A stretch of 47,175 nt of DNA from Streptomyces sp. GTDB lineage: Bacteria; Actinomycetota; Actinomycetes; Streptomycetales; Streptomycetaceae. Of the stretch, positions 24,034 to 32,977 are shown piece by piece. Location of the stretch: the NCBI RefSeq assembly GCF_031181705.1, contig NZ_JAPSKN010000002.1, positions 64,963 to 112,137 of the forward strand, read 5' to 3'. The stretch's first letter is position 1. Each line of letters begins with the position of its first letter. The notes beneath the pieces are model-generated. The model was not told the DNA's origin. It was given only the letters and a program-made list of their open reading frames with translations, and searched no databases. A program made the position numbers and the translations under genes.

Positions 24034-26469
24034 GTGACGGAGACAGCGGAGCAGCGGCGCGAGGCAGCCGTCGAGGCGGCCCTCGGCAAGCTCGACCTGG
24101 ACGCCAAGGCACGGATCCTGGCCGGCCAGGACATGTGGAGCCTGCCCGCGCTGCCGGAGGCCGGCCTCGCGTCGCTGGTCATGTCCGACGGCCCGATCGG
24201 CGTCCGCGGGGTGCACTGGAGCGCCGACGACCCCTCCGTCGCCCTGCCCTCCCCGACCGCCCTCGCCGCCACCTGGGACGCCGGCCTCGCCCGCCGCGCC
24301 GGTGTCCTGCTCGCCCAGGAGGCCCGCCGCAAGGGCGTCCACGTCCTGCTCGCCCCCACGGTGAACCTGCACCGCTCCCCGCTGGGCGGCCGCCACTTCG
24401 AGGCCTACAGCGAGGACCCGTACCTCACCGGCCGGATCGGCGCCGCGTACGTCCGGGGCGTCCAGTCCGGCGGCGTCGGCACCACCGTCAAGCACTTCGT
24501 CGCCAACGACGCCGAGACCGACCGCCTCACCGTGAACAACCTCGTGGGCGAACGCGCCCTGCGCGAGCTGTATCTGGCCCCCTTCGAGGCGATCGTCGCC
24601 GACGCCCGCCCCTGGGGCATCATGACCGCCTACAACTCGGTCAACGGCCCGACCATGACCGAGCACCACCACCTGGTCAACGAGGTCCTGCGCGGGGAGT
24701 GGGGCTTCGACGGCGTCAACGTCTCCGACTGGACCGCCGCCCGCTCCACCACCGGCGCCCTCACCGGCGGCCTCGACATCGCCATGCCCGGCCCCGGAAC
24801 CGTCTACGGCGAGAACCTCGCCCGGGCCGTGCGGGCCGGCGAGGCCGCCGAGACGCTGGTCGACGAGGCCGTCCGCCGCGTGCTGCGCCTCGCCGCCCGG
24901 GTCGGCGTCCTGGAGGGCGCCGAACCCGTCGTCACCGACCCGCCCCCGGGCGTCGACGGCGAGGCCCTCGCCCGCGAGATCGCCCGCCGCTCCTTCGTCC
25001 TCGTCCGCAACGAAGGCGGCGCCCTGCCGCTGAGGCCCGGCCGGGTCGCGCTGATCGGCGCCGCCGCCCGCGACGCCCGCGTCCTCGGCGGCGGCTCCGC
25101 CACCGTCTTCCCGGCCCGGACCGTCTCCCCGCTCGACGGCCTGACCGCCGCCCTGCCCGAAGGCACCCTCGGCTACGCCCTCGGCGCCGACCCCAACACC
25201 GAACTCCCCGTCGCCGACCGGGGTTTCGAGCTGCGCGCCATCTGCCGGGACGCCGCGGGCACCGTCCTCGGCACCCGCTCCGCGCCCAGCGGCCACATCC
25301 AGTGGACGGGCGCCGACCTCCCCGACGGCGTCAGCCACGACATGCTGCACAGCGTCGAACTGACCGGCACCTTCACCCCGCGCGAGACCGGCACGCACAC
25401 CTTCGGCATCAAGGGTCTCGGCCCCTTCCGGCTGACCGTCGCCGGCACCGTGTACTACGACGACGTCCAGCGCCCCGACGGGGACGACCCGTTCCTCACC
25501 TTCTTCGGCCCGCCCGTGCCGCACGCCCGGGTCGACCTCACCGCCGGGGAACCCGTCGAGGTCTCCCTGACCCACACCGTCCCGCCTCCGGACGGTCCCA
25601 TGCGGGTCATCGGCTTCACCCTCGCCCACCAGGACCCGCAGCGCGACCCCGCGGAACTGATCGCCGAGGCGGTCGAGGCCGCCCGGGCCGCCGACACGGC
25701 CGTCGTCGTGGTCGCCACCACCGAGCGCGTCGAGTCCGAGGGCTTCGACCGCGCGGACCTGCGCCTGCCCGGCCACCAGGACGACCTGGTGCGCGCCGTC
25801 GCCGCGGCCAACCCCCGCACCGTCGTGGTCGTCAACTCCGGCTCCCCGGTGGAGCTGCCCTGGCGCGACGAGGTCGCCGCCGTGCTGCTGTCGTGGTTCC
25901 CCGGCCAGGAGGGCGGCGCGGCCCTCGCCGACGTCCTCACCGGCGCCCACGAGCCCGGCGGCCGCCTGCCCACCACCTGGGGCTCGCTGGCCGACGCCCC
26001 GGTCACCCGGGTCGTCCCCGAGAACGGCGAACTCCCCTACGAAGAGGGCGTCTTCATCGGCTACCGCGCCTGGGAGAAGCACGGCCGCACCCCCGCCTAC
26101 CCCTTCGGCCACGGCCTCGGCTACACCGACTGGACCTACGAGTCCGTCGAGGTCGCCGAGGCACCGGAAGGGATTACCGCGAAGGTCCGCCTCCGCAACA
26201 CCGGCGACCGCCCCGGCCGCGAGGTCGTCCAGCTCTACCTCGCCCCCCGCGAGCCCGGCCCCACCCGCCCGGCGCGCTGGCTGGCCGGCTTCGCGGGCGT
26301 CGAGGCCGGCCCCGGCGAGACGGCCGAGGCGACCGTCGGACTGCCCCGCCGCGCCTTCGAGATCTGGGACGAGGCGACCGGCTCGTGGTCGTTTGTGAAG
26401 GGTTCGTACGAGATCCAGGTCGGACGCTCGATCACCGACCGCAGGATCACCGCGACGATTAACGTCTGA
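24034..26469 (+). CDS. GH3 family glycosidase (beta-glucosidase type) with PA14 insert
   Basis: 811 residues, no signal peptide, so cytoplasmic. The N-terminal GH3 barrel has MSDGPIGVRG, LLAPTVNLHRSPLGGRHFE, TVKHFVANDAE and the nucleophile Asp232 in VNVSDWTAARS. A PA14 domain (about 395-525) interrupts the second alpha/beta domain, which resumes at DTAVVVVATTERVESEGFDR. A fibronectin-III-like domain ends the protein (EVVQLYLAPREPG, GFAGVEAGPGETAEA). This GH3+PA14 layout is common in beta-glucosidases. The GTG at 24034 has GGAGG 7 nt upstream; the earlier ATG at 23995 lacks one. It is divergent from a TetR regulator and convergent with a mutarotase gene. Substrate specificity is not determined. 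Confidence 0.9.
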   Translation: MTETAEQRREAAVEAALGKLDLDAKARILAGQDMWSLPALPEAGLASLVMSDGPIGVRGVHWSADDPSVALPSPTALAATWDAGLARRAGVLLAQEARRKGVHVLLAPTVNLHRSPLGGRHFEAYSEDPYLTGRIGAAYVRGVQSGGVGTTVKHFVANDAETDRLTVNNLVGERALRELYLAPFEAIVADARPWGIMTAYNSVNGPTMTEHHHLVNEVLRGEWGFDGVNVSDWTAARSTTGALTGGLDIAMPGPGTVYGENLARAVRAGEAAETLVDEAVRRVLRLAARVGVLEGAEPVVTDPPPGVDGEALAREIARRSFVLVRNEGGALPLRPGRVALIGAAARDARVLGGGSATVFPARTVSPLDGLTAALPEGTLGYALGADPNTELPVADRGFELRAICRDAAGTVLGTRSAPSGHIQWTGADLPDGVSHDMLHSVELTGTFTPRETGTHTFGIKGLGPFRLTVAGTVYYDDVQRPDGDDPFLTFFGPPVPHARVDLTAGEPVEVSLTHTVPPPDGPMRVIGFTLAHQDPQRDPAELIAEAVEAARAADTAVVVVATTERVESEGFDRADLRLPGHQDDLVRAVAAANPRTVVVVNSGSPVELPWRDEVAAVLLSWFPGQEGGAALADVLTGAHEPGGRLPTTWGSLADAPVTRVVPENGELPYEEGVFIGYRAWEKHGRTPAYPFGHGLGYTDWTYESVEVAEAPEGITAKVRLRNTGDRPGREVVQLYLAPREPGPTRPARWLAGFAGVEAGPGETAEATVGLPRRAFEIWDEATGSWSFVKGSYEIQVGRSITDRRITATINV

Positions 26470-26493
26470 TCCGGGACAAGTTCCCCACTCGGC

Positions 26494-26529
26494 AGCCCCG
26501 GTCCGGGACCTGACCTCCGGACCGGGGCT
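26494..26529. terminator. 13-bp perfect hairpin between GH3 and mutarotase genes
   Basis: AGCCCCGGTCCGG (26494-26506) pairs with CCGGACCGGGGCT (26517-26529) around a 10-nt loop that itself holds a GACCT direct repeat. It lies between convergent genes and can serve both. Confidence 0.8.
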
Positions 26530-26538
26530 CGTGGCCCC

Positions 26539-27510
26539 TCAGCGGGTGCCGAACCCGTACACCGTCTCCGAGCGGAACACCTCGCCCGGCCGCAGCACGG
26601 TCGTCGGGAACTCCGGCCGGTTCGGCGAGTCGGGGAAGTGCTGGGTCTCCAGCGCGACGCCGTCGCCGGGCGCGAACGGCTCGCCCAGGTGATCGGCGGT
26701 GTACAGCTGGAGCCCGGGCTCGGTGGTGGCCACCGTCAGCACCCGCCCCGACGCCGGGTCGTGCAGCTCGGCGACCTCCACCGGAGTGTCCGTCACCCCC
26801 TTGTCCAGCACGAAGTTGTGGTCGTAGCCGCTGCCCACCTTGCGCGCCGCACGGAAGTCGAACCGCGTGCCGGACACCTCCTCCGGGCCGCCGGCCGGGA
26901 TCAGGTCCGCGTCGACCGGCGTGTACCGGGAGGCCGCAAGCCGCAGCTCGTGACCGGCCGCGTCACCGGAGCCGGCCAGGTTGAAGTAGCTGTGGTTCGT
27001 CAGGTTCACCACGGTCGGCGCGTCCGTCACCGCCTCGTACGCGATCCGCAGCGCCCCGTCCGCCGACAGCGAGTACGTCGCCGAGACCTCCAGCCGCCCG
27101 GGGAACCCCTCCTCGCCGTGCGGACTGACCCGGGACAGGCGCACACCGTGCTCGACCGGGCTCACGTCCCACACCCGCTTGTCGAAGCCACGCACCCCGC
27201 CGTGCAGCGAGTTCGGCCCGTTGTTCGCCTCCAGGGCGTACGTCCGCCCGTCCAGCGGGAACCGGCCGCCGGCGATCCGGTTGGCGTACCGCCCGACGAG
27301 GGCACCCAGATACGGCTCCGGATGGCCGAGGTACCCGTCGAGATCCGGGAACCCCAGCACCACGTCGGCGGCCCGCCCGGCCCGGTCCGGCACCTCGACC
27401 GACTGCACGATCCCGCCGTACGACAGCACCCGCACCCGTACACCCGCCCGCTCCAGGGTCCAGCGGTGCACCGGGGTCCCGTCGGGAAGTGTGCCGAAGA
27501 GTTCGCTCAT
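26539..27510 (-). CDS. Aldose 1-epimerase (cytoplasmic mutarotase)
   Basis: 323 residues, no signal peptide. Mutarotase motifs are NRIAGGRF, NSLHGGVRGFDKRVW with His103, VVNLTNHSYFNLAG with His173 and VALETQHFPDSPNRPEFP with Glu288. It equilibrates sugar anomers inside the cell. It is a close relative of the Tat-exported mutarotase at 5337-6485, which carries the same LETQHFPDSPN and GFDKRVWDV blocks, so the window holds an exported and an internal version. It follows the SGNH lipoprotein gene by 10 bp on the minus strand and ends against the GH3 gene. It may handle glucose released by that enzyme. Confidence 0.9.
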   Translation of the reverse strand: MSELFGTLPDGTPVHRWTLERAGVRVRVLSYGGIVQSVEVPDRAGRAADVVLGFPDLDGYLGHPEPYLGALVGRYANRIAGGRFPLDGRTYALEANNGPNSLHGGVRGFDKRVWDVSPVEHGVRLSRVSPHGEEGFPGRLEVSATYSLSADGALRIAYEAVTDAPTVVNLTNHSYFNLAGSGDAAGHELRLAASRYTPVDADLIPAGGPEEVSGTRFDFRAARKVGSGYDHNFVLDKGVTDTPVEVAELHDPASGRVLTVATTEPGLQLYTADHLGEPFAPGDGVALETQHFPDSPNRPEFPTTVLRPGEVFRSETVYGFGTR

Positions 27511-27520
27511 GTGCGGAACC

Positions 27521-28414
27521 CTAAGTCAGGGGCTTTTCCGCCGTGACGGTGCGGTACGCGATCTCCGCCAACCGGGCCTGTCCGTTCACGCTCGGGTGGA
27601 AGTAGTCCCAGCGGCTCAACTGGGCCGTGCCGAAGCGGTACTCGTACACCGCCCCGCCGTCGTGACGGCACCGCTCGTCCTGGTCGCAGACCTCCGCCAG
27701 GACCTTGTTGTACTCCTCCACGCGCTGGCGCACCCGCTCCCGCCGCAGGGTCGCCGACGCGTCCAGGGCGTCCGCGTCGCCCAGCATCGACGGGCAGATG
27801 CCCAGCTGCCAGACCTGCCTGGCCATCGCGCTGGAACGGCCCTCGGACCACAACCGCTTCAGGTCGGGCACGCTCGCCACGAACACCTGGGCCTTGGGCA
27901 GGGCCTTGCGCAGGGAACGCAGCGAGTCCTCGAAATCGGCACGGAAGGCGGAGACCGGGGTCATCGCCGAGGGCGTGGCCCGGCAGGCGTCGTTCGCCCC
28001 GACCATCACCGTCACCAGCTGCGGTTTGCGCCGCACCGCCCGGGCCATCTGCCCGGGCAGGTCGGCCATCCGCGCGCCCGTCACGGCGTGGTTCCAGCTC
28101 CGCCGGGCGGCCCCGGTCCTGCCCAGCAGCCGCACCGCCAGCGAGTCGACCTCGGGGCTGGTGCCGGTCGCCCAGGACGCCTCCGGACAGTCCGACAGCA
28201 CGTCACACGCGTCGAAGGCGCGCGTGATGGAGTCACCGACGGCGGCGACGGAACTCGGGCTGCGGTCCCACAGGGGCGTGGGCTTCGGGGACGGTTGCGC
28301 ACGCTGGGACGGGGCTGCGGAGTCGCCGCCCACGGCGTCACACCCGGCCACGCCCAGCACGGCCGCGGCGACCACGGCGAGGACACCCCGTGCGCGATGG
28401 CTCCGCGTCCACAT
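27521..28414 (-). CDS. SGNH/GDSL-family hydrolase lipoprotein
   Basis: 297 residues from the ATG at 28414. A lipoprotein signal (RGVLAVVAAAVLGVAGC, lipid cysteine Cys25) and a Ser/Pro linker precede an SGNH hydrolase domain: GDSIT with Ser62 (block I), GANDAC with Asn141 (block III) and DYFHPSVNG with the catalytic Asp-His pair (block V). The six or more cysteines in the mature domain suggest disulfides, as expected outside the membrane. It should be an esterase or lipase-like enzyme at the cell surface. The upstream region 28415-28672 carries the divergent DUF3145 promoter; a TAGCCT hexamer near 28591 is a possible -10 there. The longer frame start at 28465 is less likely. Confidence 0.85.
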   Translation of the reverse strand: MWTRSHRARGVLAVVAAAVLGVAGCDAVGGDSAAPSQRAQPSPKPTPLWDRSPSSVAAVGDSITRAFDACDVLSDCPEASWATGTSPEVDSLAVRLLGRTGAARRSWNHAVTGARMADLPGQMARAVRRKPQLVTVMVGANDACRATPSAMTPVSAFRADFEDSLRSLRKALPKAQVFVASVPDLKRLWSEGRSSAMARQVWQLGICPSMLGDADALDASATLRRERVRQRVEEYNKVLAEVCDQDERCRHDGGAVYEYRFGTAQLSRWDYFHPSVNGQARLAEIAYRTVTAEKPLT

Positions 28415-28672
28415 GTCTGGTCCGTCCCCTCGCCGTGCCGTCCCTGTCTGCCCAACCCATGACAACGCACGAGGGTTCCCGGCCGATCAGGTGCAACGGC
28501 TCACACCCGCACAAGCGTCCCCCTGGGTGAATGGCGGGAGTTTCCCGGCACCCGGACCGACCGTACGTCACACTCCTCGCGCCCCCGCACGGTAGCCTCG
28601 CCATCAACGTGACCCGCCCGGTCACCGCCGTTCCGCCTGTTCCAAGATGGTCCGCTCTGCCCGGAGGTTCCG

Positions 28673-29167
28673 GTGACGACACGTGGAGTTCTGTACGTGC
28701 ACTCCGCGCCGCGCGCGCTGTGCCCGCACGTCGAGTGGGCCGTCGCCGGGGTGCTCGGCACACGCGTCAGCCTGGACTGGATCCGGCAGCCCGCCGCGCC
28801 CGGCACCTGGCGCTCGGAGTTCTCCTGGCAGGGCCAGGTGGGCACGGCGTCCAAACTGGCCTCCGCGCTGCGCGGCTGGCACCTGCTGCGCTTCGAGGTC
28901 ACCGCGGAACCCTGCCCCACCGCCGAGGGCGAGCGCTACAGCTGCACCCCTGACCTGGGCATCTACCACGCCGTCACCGGCATGCACGGCGACATCCTCA
29001 TCCCCGAGGACCGCCTGCGCGCGGCACTGCAGCGTTCCCAGCAGGGTGAGACCAACCTGGAAGCGGAGCTCAGCAAGCTCCTGGGCAAGCCCTGGGACGA
29101 CGAGTTGGAACCCTTCAGATACGCGGGCGAGGGCGCCCCGGTGCGCTGGCTCCACCAGGTGGTCTGA
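28673..29167 (+). CDS. DUF3145 domain-containing protein
   Basis: 164 residues, a single conserved actinobacterial domain of unknown function (TRGVLYVHSAPRALCPHVEW, FEVTAEPCPTAEGERYSCTPDLGIYHA, GMHGDILIPEDRLR, PVRWLHQVV). No signal peptide or membrane segment. The GTG has GGAGG about 5 nt upstream. It lies convergent to fabF with a strong shared terminator; from memory the same adjacency is found in other Streptomyces, but no function is established. Confidence 0.85.
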   Translation: MTTRGVLYVHSAPRALCPHVEWAVAGVLGTRVSLDWIRQPAAPGTWRSEFSWQGQVGTASKLASALRGWHLLRFEVTAEPCPTAEGERYSCTPDLGIYHAVTGMHGDILIPEDRLRAALQRSQQGETNLEAELSKLLGKPWDDELEPFRYAGEGAPVRWLHQVV

Positions 29168-29182
29168 TTCCCGCTCGCGCGT

Positions 29183-29222
29183 ACGTGAAGGGCCCCCACC
29201 CGCAGGTGGGGGCCCTTCACGT
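29183..29222. terminator. 18-bp perfect bidirectional hairpin between DUF3145 and fabF
   Basis: ACGTGAAGGGCCCCCACC (29183-29200), loop CGCA, GGTGGGGGCCCTTCACGT (29205-29222). It is the strongest stem in the window and sits between two convergent genes. The nine-gene-scale fatty-acid unit on the minus strand ends here. Confidence 0.88.
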
Positions 29223-29246
29223 GGAACGAGTGGGAAGCCGGGCTTC

Positions 29247-30518
29247 TCAGACGGTCCGGAACGCCAGCACCACGTTGTGCCCGCCGAAGCCGAACGAGTC
29301 GTTCAGCGCGGCGATACGGCCCTCGACCGGCAGCTTCCGGGCCTCACCCCGCACGACGTCGGCGTTCGCCTCGGCCTCCGGGTCCAGGTTCTCCACGTTG
29401 ATCGTCGGCGGAGCCACCCGGTGGTACAGCGCGAGCACCGTCGCCACGGTCTCCACACCACCGGCGCCACCCAGCAGGTGCCCGGTCATCGACTTCGTCG
29501 CGGACACCGCGATGTGGTCGGTGTCGTCACCGAACACCTTCCGCAGCGCCTTCAGCTCGGCGATGTCCCCGGCCGGCGTCGACGTCGCGTGCGCGTTGAC
29601 GTGCACGATCTCCGCCGGGTCCAGGTCGGTGCGCTCCAGCAGGTTCTGCAGGGCGTGCGAGATGCCCCGCCCCTCCGGCTCCGGCTGCACGATGTCGTGC
29701 GCGTCGGCGGAGATGCCCTGCCCGACCGCCTCGGCGTACACCCGGGCCCCGCGCTTCGCGGCGTGCTCGGCGGACTCCAGGACGACGACTCCGGCGCCCT
29801 CACCGAGGACGAAGCCGTCACGGGCGACGTCGTAGGGGCGCGACGCGCCCTGCGGGTCGTCGTTGTTCTTGGACATCGCCATCATGTTGCCGAACGCGGC
29901 GATGGGCAGCGGGTGGATCGCCGCCTCCGTGCCACCCGCGACGACGACGTCGGCGCGGCCGGTACGGATCATCTCGATGGCGTAGCCGATGGCCTCGGCG
30001 CCCGAGGCGCAGGCGGAGACCGGCGTGTGCACGCCCGCCCGGGCGCCCACGGCCAGACCCACGTTGGCCGACGGGCTGTTGGGCATCAGCATGGGAACGG
30101 TGTGCGGGGAGACGCGGCGGACGCCCTTCTCCTTCAGCACGTCGTACTGGTCGAGCAGCGTCGTCACGCCGCCGATGCCGGAGGCGATGACCGCGCCGAG
30201 CCGGTCGGGGTCGATGTTCGGGTCCTCGCCGGCCTTCGCCTCGAAACCGGCGTCGGCCCAGGCCTCCTTGGCCGCGACCAGCGCGAACTGGGCCGAGCGG
30301 TCCAGTCGGCGGGCCTGCGGCCGGGGGATGACCTCGGTCGGCTCCACGGCGACCGGCGCCGCGATCCTGACGGCCTGGTCGGCCGCCCAGTCCTGCTCCA
30401 GGGGCTTGACGCCGGAACGTCCGGCGACCAGGCCCTCCCAGGTAGAGGCTGCGTCGCCACCCAGCGGTGTGGTTGCGCCGATACCGGTGACGACCACGGT
30501 GCGATTGGTCGAGCTCAC
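29247..30518 (-). CDS. fabF: Beta-ketoacyl-ACP synthase II
   Basis: 423 residues, normal KAS II length. The Cys-His-His triad is Cys170 (TPVSACASGAEA), His310 (VNAHATSTPAGD) and His347 (TKSMTGHLLGGAGG), and the C-terminus keeps NDSFGFGGHN. It condenses malonyl-ACP with growing acyl-ACP in fatty-acid elongation. The GTG start has GAAAGAA about 5 nt upstream. It is the last gene of fabD-fabH-acpP-fabF, 86 bp after acpP. Confidence 0.96.
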   Translation of the reverse strand: MSSTNRTVVVTGIGATTPLGGDAASTWEGLVAGRSGVKPLEQDWAADQAVRIAAPVAVEPTEVIPRPQARRLDRSAQFALVAAKEAWADAGFEAKAGEDPNIDPDRLGAVIASGIGGVTTLLDQYDVLKEKGVRRVSPHTVPMLMPNSPSANVGLAVGARAGVHTPVSACASGAEAIGYAIEMIRTGRADVVVAGGTEAAIHPLPIAAFGNMMAMSKNNDDPQGASRPYDVARDGFVLGEGAGVVVLESAEHAAKRGARVYAEAVGQGISADAHDIVQPEPEGRGISHALQNLLERTDLDPAEIVHVNAHATSTPAGDIAELKALRKVFGDDTDHIAVSATKSMTGHLLGGAGGVETVATVLALYHRVAPPTINVENLDPEAEANADVVRGEARKLPVEGRIAALNDSFGFGGHNVVLAFRTV

Positions 30519-30604
30519 GGGAATTCTTTCTCCAACGGATCCGAGGATTAAGCGGCGCCACCGCCGGGTGGCGGGGCAGTCAGCCAGACGGCCTGATCGG
30601 CCGG

Positions 30605-30853
30605 TCAGCTCTGGTGCTTGAGGATGTAGTCGGTCGCGTCGCCGACGGTCTTGAGGTTCTTGACGTCCTCGTCCGGGATCTTGACGTCGAAGCGCTCCTC
30701 GGCGGCGACGACGACCTCGACCATGGACAGCGAGTCGACGTCCAGGTCGTCGGTGAAGGACTTGTCCAGCTGGACGTCCTCAACCGGGATGCCGGCGATC
30801 TCGTTCACGATCTCGGCGAGACCGGCGACGATCTCTTCCTGAGTGGCGGCCAT
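30605..30853 (-). CDS. acpP: Acyl carrier protein of fatty-acid synthesis
   Basis: 82 residues, acidic. The phosphopantetheine attachment serine is Ser41 in LDVDSLSMVEVV. The sequence IVNEIAGIPVEDVQLDKSF and the ending YILKHQS are typical of Streptomyces fatty-acid ACP. It carries acyl intermediates between FabD, FabH and FabF, whose genes flank it. Confidence 0.96.
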   Translation of the reverse strand: MAATQEEIVAGLAEIVNEIAGIPVEDVQLDKSFTDDLDVDSLSMVEVVVAAEERFDVKIPDEDVKNLKTVGDATDYILKHQS

Positions 30854-30934
30854 GTTGGCGCTCCTTCGTAGATATCCAGAGGGTGTGGCAGGTGGTTCTT
30901 CCCGTCCCGGATCGCATGATCCGGCACGGAGTGC

Positions 30935-31936
30935 CTAGGGGAGGGTAACGACAGTCGCGGCGTAGACGAGACCCGCCCCGAAGCCGATGACGAGCGCGGT
31001 GTCGCCGCTCTTCGCCTCGCCGGTCGCCAGGAGCCGCTCCATCGCGAGCGGGATCGAGGCGGCCGAGGTGTTGCCGGTGGTGCGGATGTCACGCGCGACC
31101 GTGACGTGCTCCGGCAGTTTCAGGGTCTTCACCATCGAGTCGATGATCCGCACGTTGGCCTGGTGCGGGATGAAGACGTCCAGGTCGTCCACGGTGATCC
31201 CGGCCGCGTCCAGCGCCTGCTGGGCGACCTTCGCCATCTCGAACACGGCCCAGCGGAACACCGCCTGGCCTTCCTGGGTGATCGCGGGGAACTTCTCGAC
31301 CGTCCCGTCGCGGTAGTCCGTCCACGGCACGGTCTGCTTGATGGTGTCGGACTTGTCGCCCTCGGAGCCCCACACGGTCGGGCCGATCGCGGGCTCCTGG
31401 GACGGGCCGACCACGACCGCGCCGGCCCCGTCGCCGAACAGGAAGGCCGTCGCCCGGTCCTCCAGGTCGGTCAGGTCGCTCAGCCGCTCGACGCCGATCA
31501 CCAGGACGTACTCCGCCGAGCCCTCGACGATCATGCCCTTGGCGAGGGTCAGGCCGTAGCCGAAGCCCGCGCAGCCCGCCGAGATGTCGAATGCGGCGGC
31601 CCGGTCCGTGCCCAGCTTGTCGGCGATCTCGGTGGCGACGGCCGGCGTCTGCTTGAAGTGCGAGACGGTCGAGACGATCACGCCGCCGATCTGCTCGACG
31701 GAGATGCCCGCGTCGGCGATGGCCTTGCCGGACGCCTCGATCGACATCTGCGCGACGGTCTCCTCGTCGGAGGCCCAGTGCCGCGTCTCGATGCCGGAGC
31801 GCGAGCGGATCCACTCGTCGGACGACTCGATCGTCTCCAGGATCACCTCGTTCGGCACGACCCGGGTCGGGCGGTAGCCGCCGACGCCCAGGATCCGCGC
31901 GTACGGGGCGCCCTTGCTGGGCTTGATCTTCGCCAT
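30935..31936 (-). CDS. fabH: Beta-ketoacyl-ACP synthase III
   Basis: 333 residues. The catalytic set is Cys122 (DISAGCAGFGYGL), His258 (IPHQANVRI) and Asn289 (TTGNTSAASIPLA). It starts fatty-acid chains by condensing an acyl-CoA primer with malonyl-ACP; Streptomyces FabH accepts branched primers. The ATG at 31936 has AGGAG about 9 nt upstream; an in-frame GTG at 31960 would overlap fabD and is less likely. It lies 16 bp after fabD in the same operon. Confidence 0.96.
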   Translation of the reverse strand: MAKIKPSKGAPYARILGVGGYRPTRVVPNEVILETIESSDEWIRSRSGIETRHWASDEETVAQMSIEASGKAIADAGISVEQIGGVIVSTVSHFKQTPAVATEIADKLGTDRAAAFDISAGCAGFGYGLTLAKGMIVEGSAEYVLVIGVERLSDLTDLEDRATAFLFGDGAGAVVVGPSQEPAIGPTVWGSEGDKSDTIKQTVPWTDYRDGTVEKFPAITQEGQAVFRWAVFEMAKVAQQALDAAGITVDDLDVFIPHQANVRIIDSMVKTLKLPEHVTVARDIRTTGNTSAASIPLAMERLLATGEAKSGDTALVIGFGAGLVYAATVVTLP

Positions 31937-31952
31937 GCTCTCGGGCTCCTTC

Positions 31953-32894
31953 TCAGGCACTGTGCTCGGCGACGAGCTCGCGAGCGGCGTCGAGGTCGGC
32001 GGGGGACTTCAGGGCCAGCGTCCTCACGCCCGGCAGGGCGCGCTTGGCGAGGCCTGTCAGGGTGCCGCCCGGGCAGACCTCGATCAGGGCCGTGACCCCG
32101 AGCTCCTTGAAGGTCTCCATGCACAGGTCCCAGCGGACCGGGTTGGCGACCTGGCCGACCAGACGCTCCAGCACCTCGCCGCCGGCGGCGACGGCCTGCC
32201 CGTCCTTGTTGGAGACGTAGGTGACCTTCGGGTCGCCGGTGCCCCGGGCGTCGGCGGCGGCCTTCGCCAGTGTTTCGACCGCGGGGGCCATGTGGTGCGT
32301 GTGGAACGCGCCGGCGACCTTCAGCGCGACGACCTTGCGCACGCCCTCGGGCTTGTCCGCCTCCAGCGCGGCGAGTTGCTCCTTGGTGCCGGCCGCGACG
32401 ATCTGGCCCGCGCCGTTGATGTTCGCCGGGGTCAGGCCCAGCTCCTCCAGGTGCGGAACCGTCACGGCGGGGTCGCCGCCCAGCAGCGCGGCCATGCCCG
32501 TCTCGGTGACGGCGGCGGCCTCGGCCATGGCGAGACCGCGGGCACGGACCAGGCGCAGCGCCTCCTCGTGGGGGAGCACCCCGGCGAGCGAGGCGGCGGT
32601 GAACTCGCCGACGCTGTGACCGGCGAGGGCGCCGACCTTGCGCGGGAGGTCGGCCGGGTCCTCGAACAGCAGGGACGCGGACGTCAGTCCGGCCGCGACC
32701 AGCAGCGGCTGCGCCACCGCGGTGTCGCGGATCTCCTCCGCGTCGGCCTCGGTGCCGTAACGGATCAGGTCGATCCCCGCGGCGTCGGACCATGCCTCCA
32801 GGGCACCGCGGACACCGGGGAGGTCGAGCCATTCAGTCAGGAAGCCGGGCGTCTGGGCGCCCTGGCCGGGAGCGACGAGTACGAGCACTCTCAC
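31953..32894 (-). CDS. fabD: Malonyl-CoA:ACP S-malonyltransferase
   Basis: 313 residues. The N-terminus APGQGAQTPGF, the nucleophile Ser94 in GALAGHSVGE, Arg119 in VRARG and His198 in GAFHTHHM are the acyltransferase landmarks. It loads malonyl onto the ACP. It is the first gene of the four-gene fatty-acid operon; its GTG has only a weak AGAGAGA purine stretch before it. The 83-bp gap upstream carries a perfect inverted repeat, the likely binding site of the adjacent PucR-type activator. Confidence 0.95.
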   Translation of the reverse strand: MRVLVLVAPGQGAQTPGFLTEWLDLPGVRGALEAWSDAAGIDLIRYGTEADAEEIRDTAVAQPLLVAAGLTSASLLFEDPADLPRKVGALAGHSVGEFTAASLAGVLPHEEALRLVRARGLAMAEAAAVTETGMAALLGGDPAVTVPHLEELGLTPANINGAGQIVAAGTKEQLAALEADKPEGVRKVVALKVAGAFHTHHMAPAVETLAKAAADARGTGDPKVTYVSNKDGQAVAAGGEVLERLVGQVANPVRWDLCMETFKELGVTALIEVCPGGTLTGLAKRALPGVRTLALKSPADLDAARELVAEHSA

Positions 32895-32952
32895 ACTCTC
32901 TCTTGCGTACGGGCACGGCCGCCCGTGGGGACAGGGACGAAGAACACGGGGG

Positions 32953-32977
32953 GGTTTTGTCGAGCTTCCACAAAACC
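32953..32977 (-). promoter_or_regulatory. Inverted repeat upstream of fabD (FasR operator candidate)
   Basis: GGTTTTGT (32953-32960) and ACAAAACC (32970-32977) form a perfect 8-bp inverted repeat with a 9-bp spacer. It touches the stop codon of the regulator gene and lies about 60 bp before the fabD start. It is AT-rich in a very GC-rich region. S. coelicolor FasR activates this operon from the same gap (established knowledge); the assignment of this repeat to it is inferred. Confidence 0.65.
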
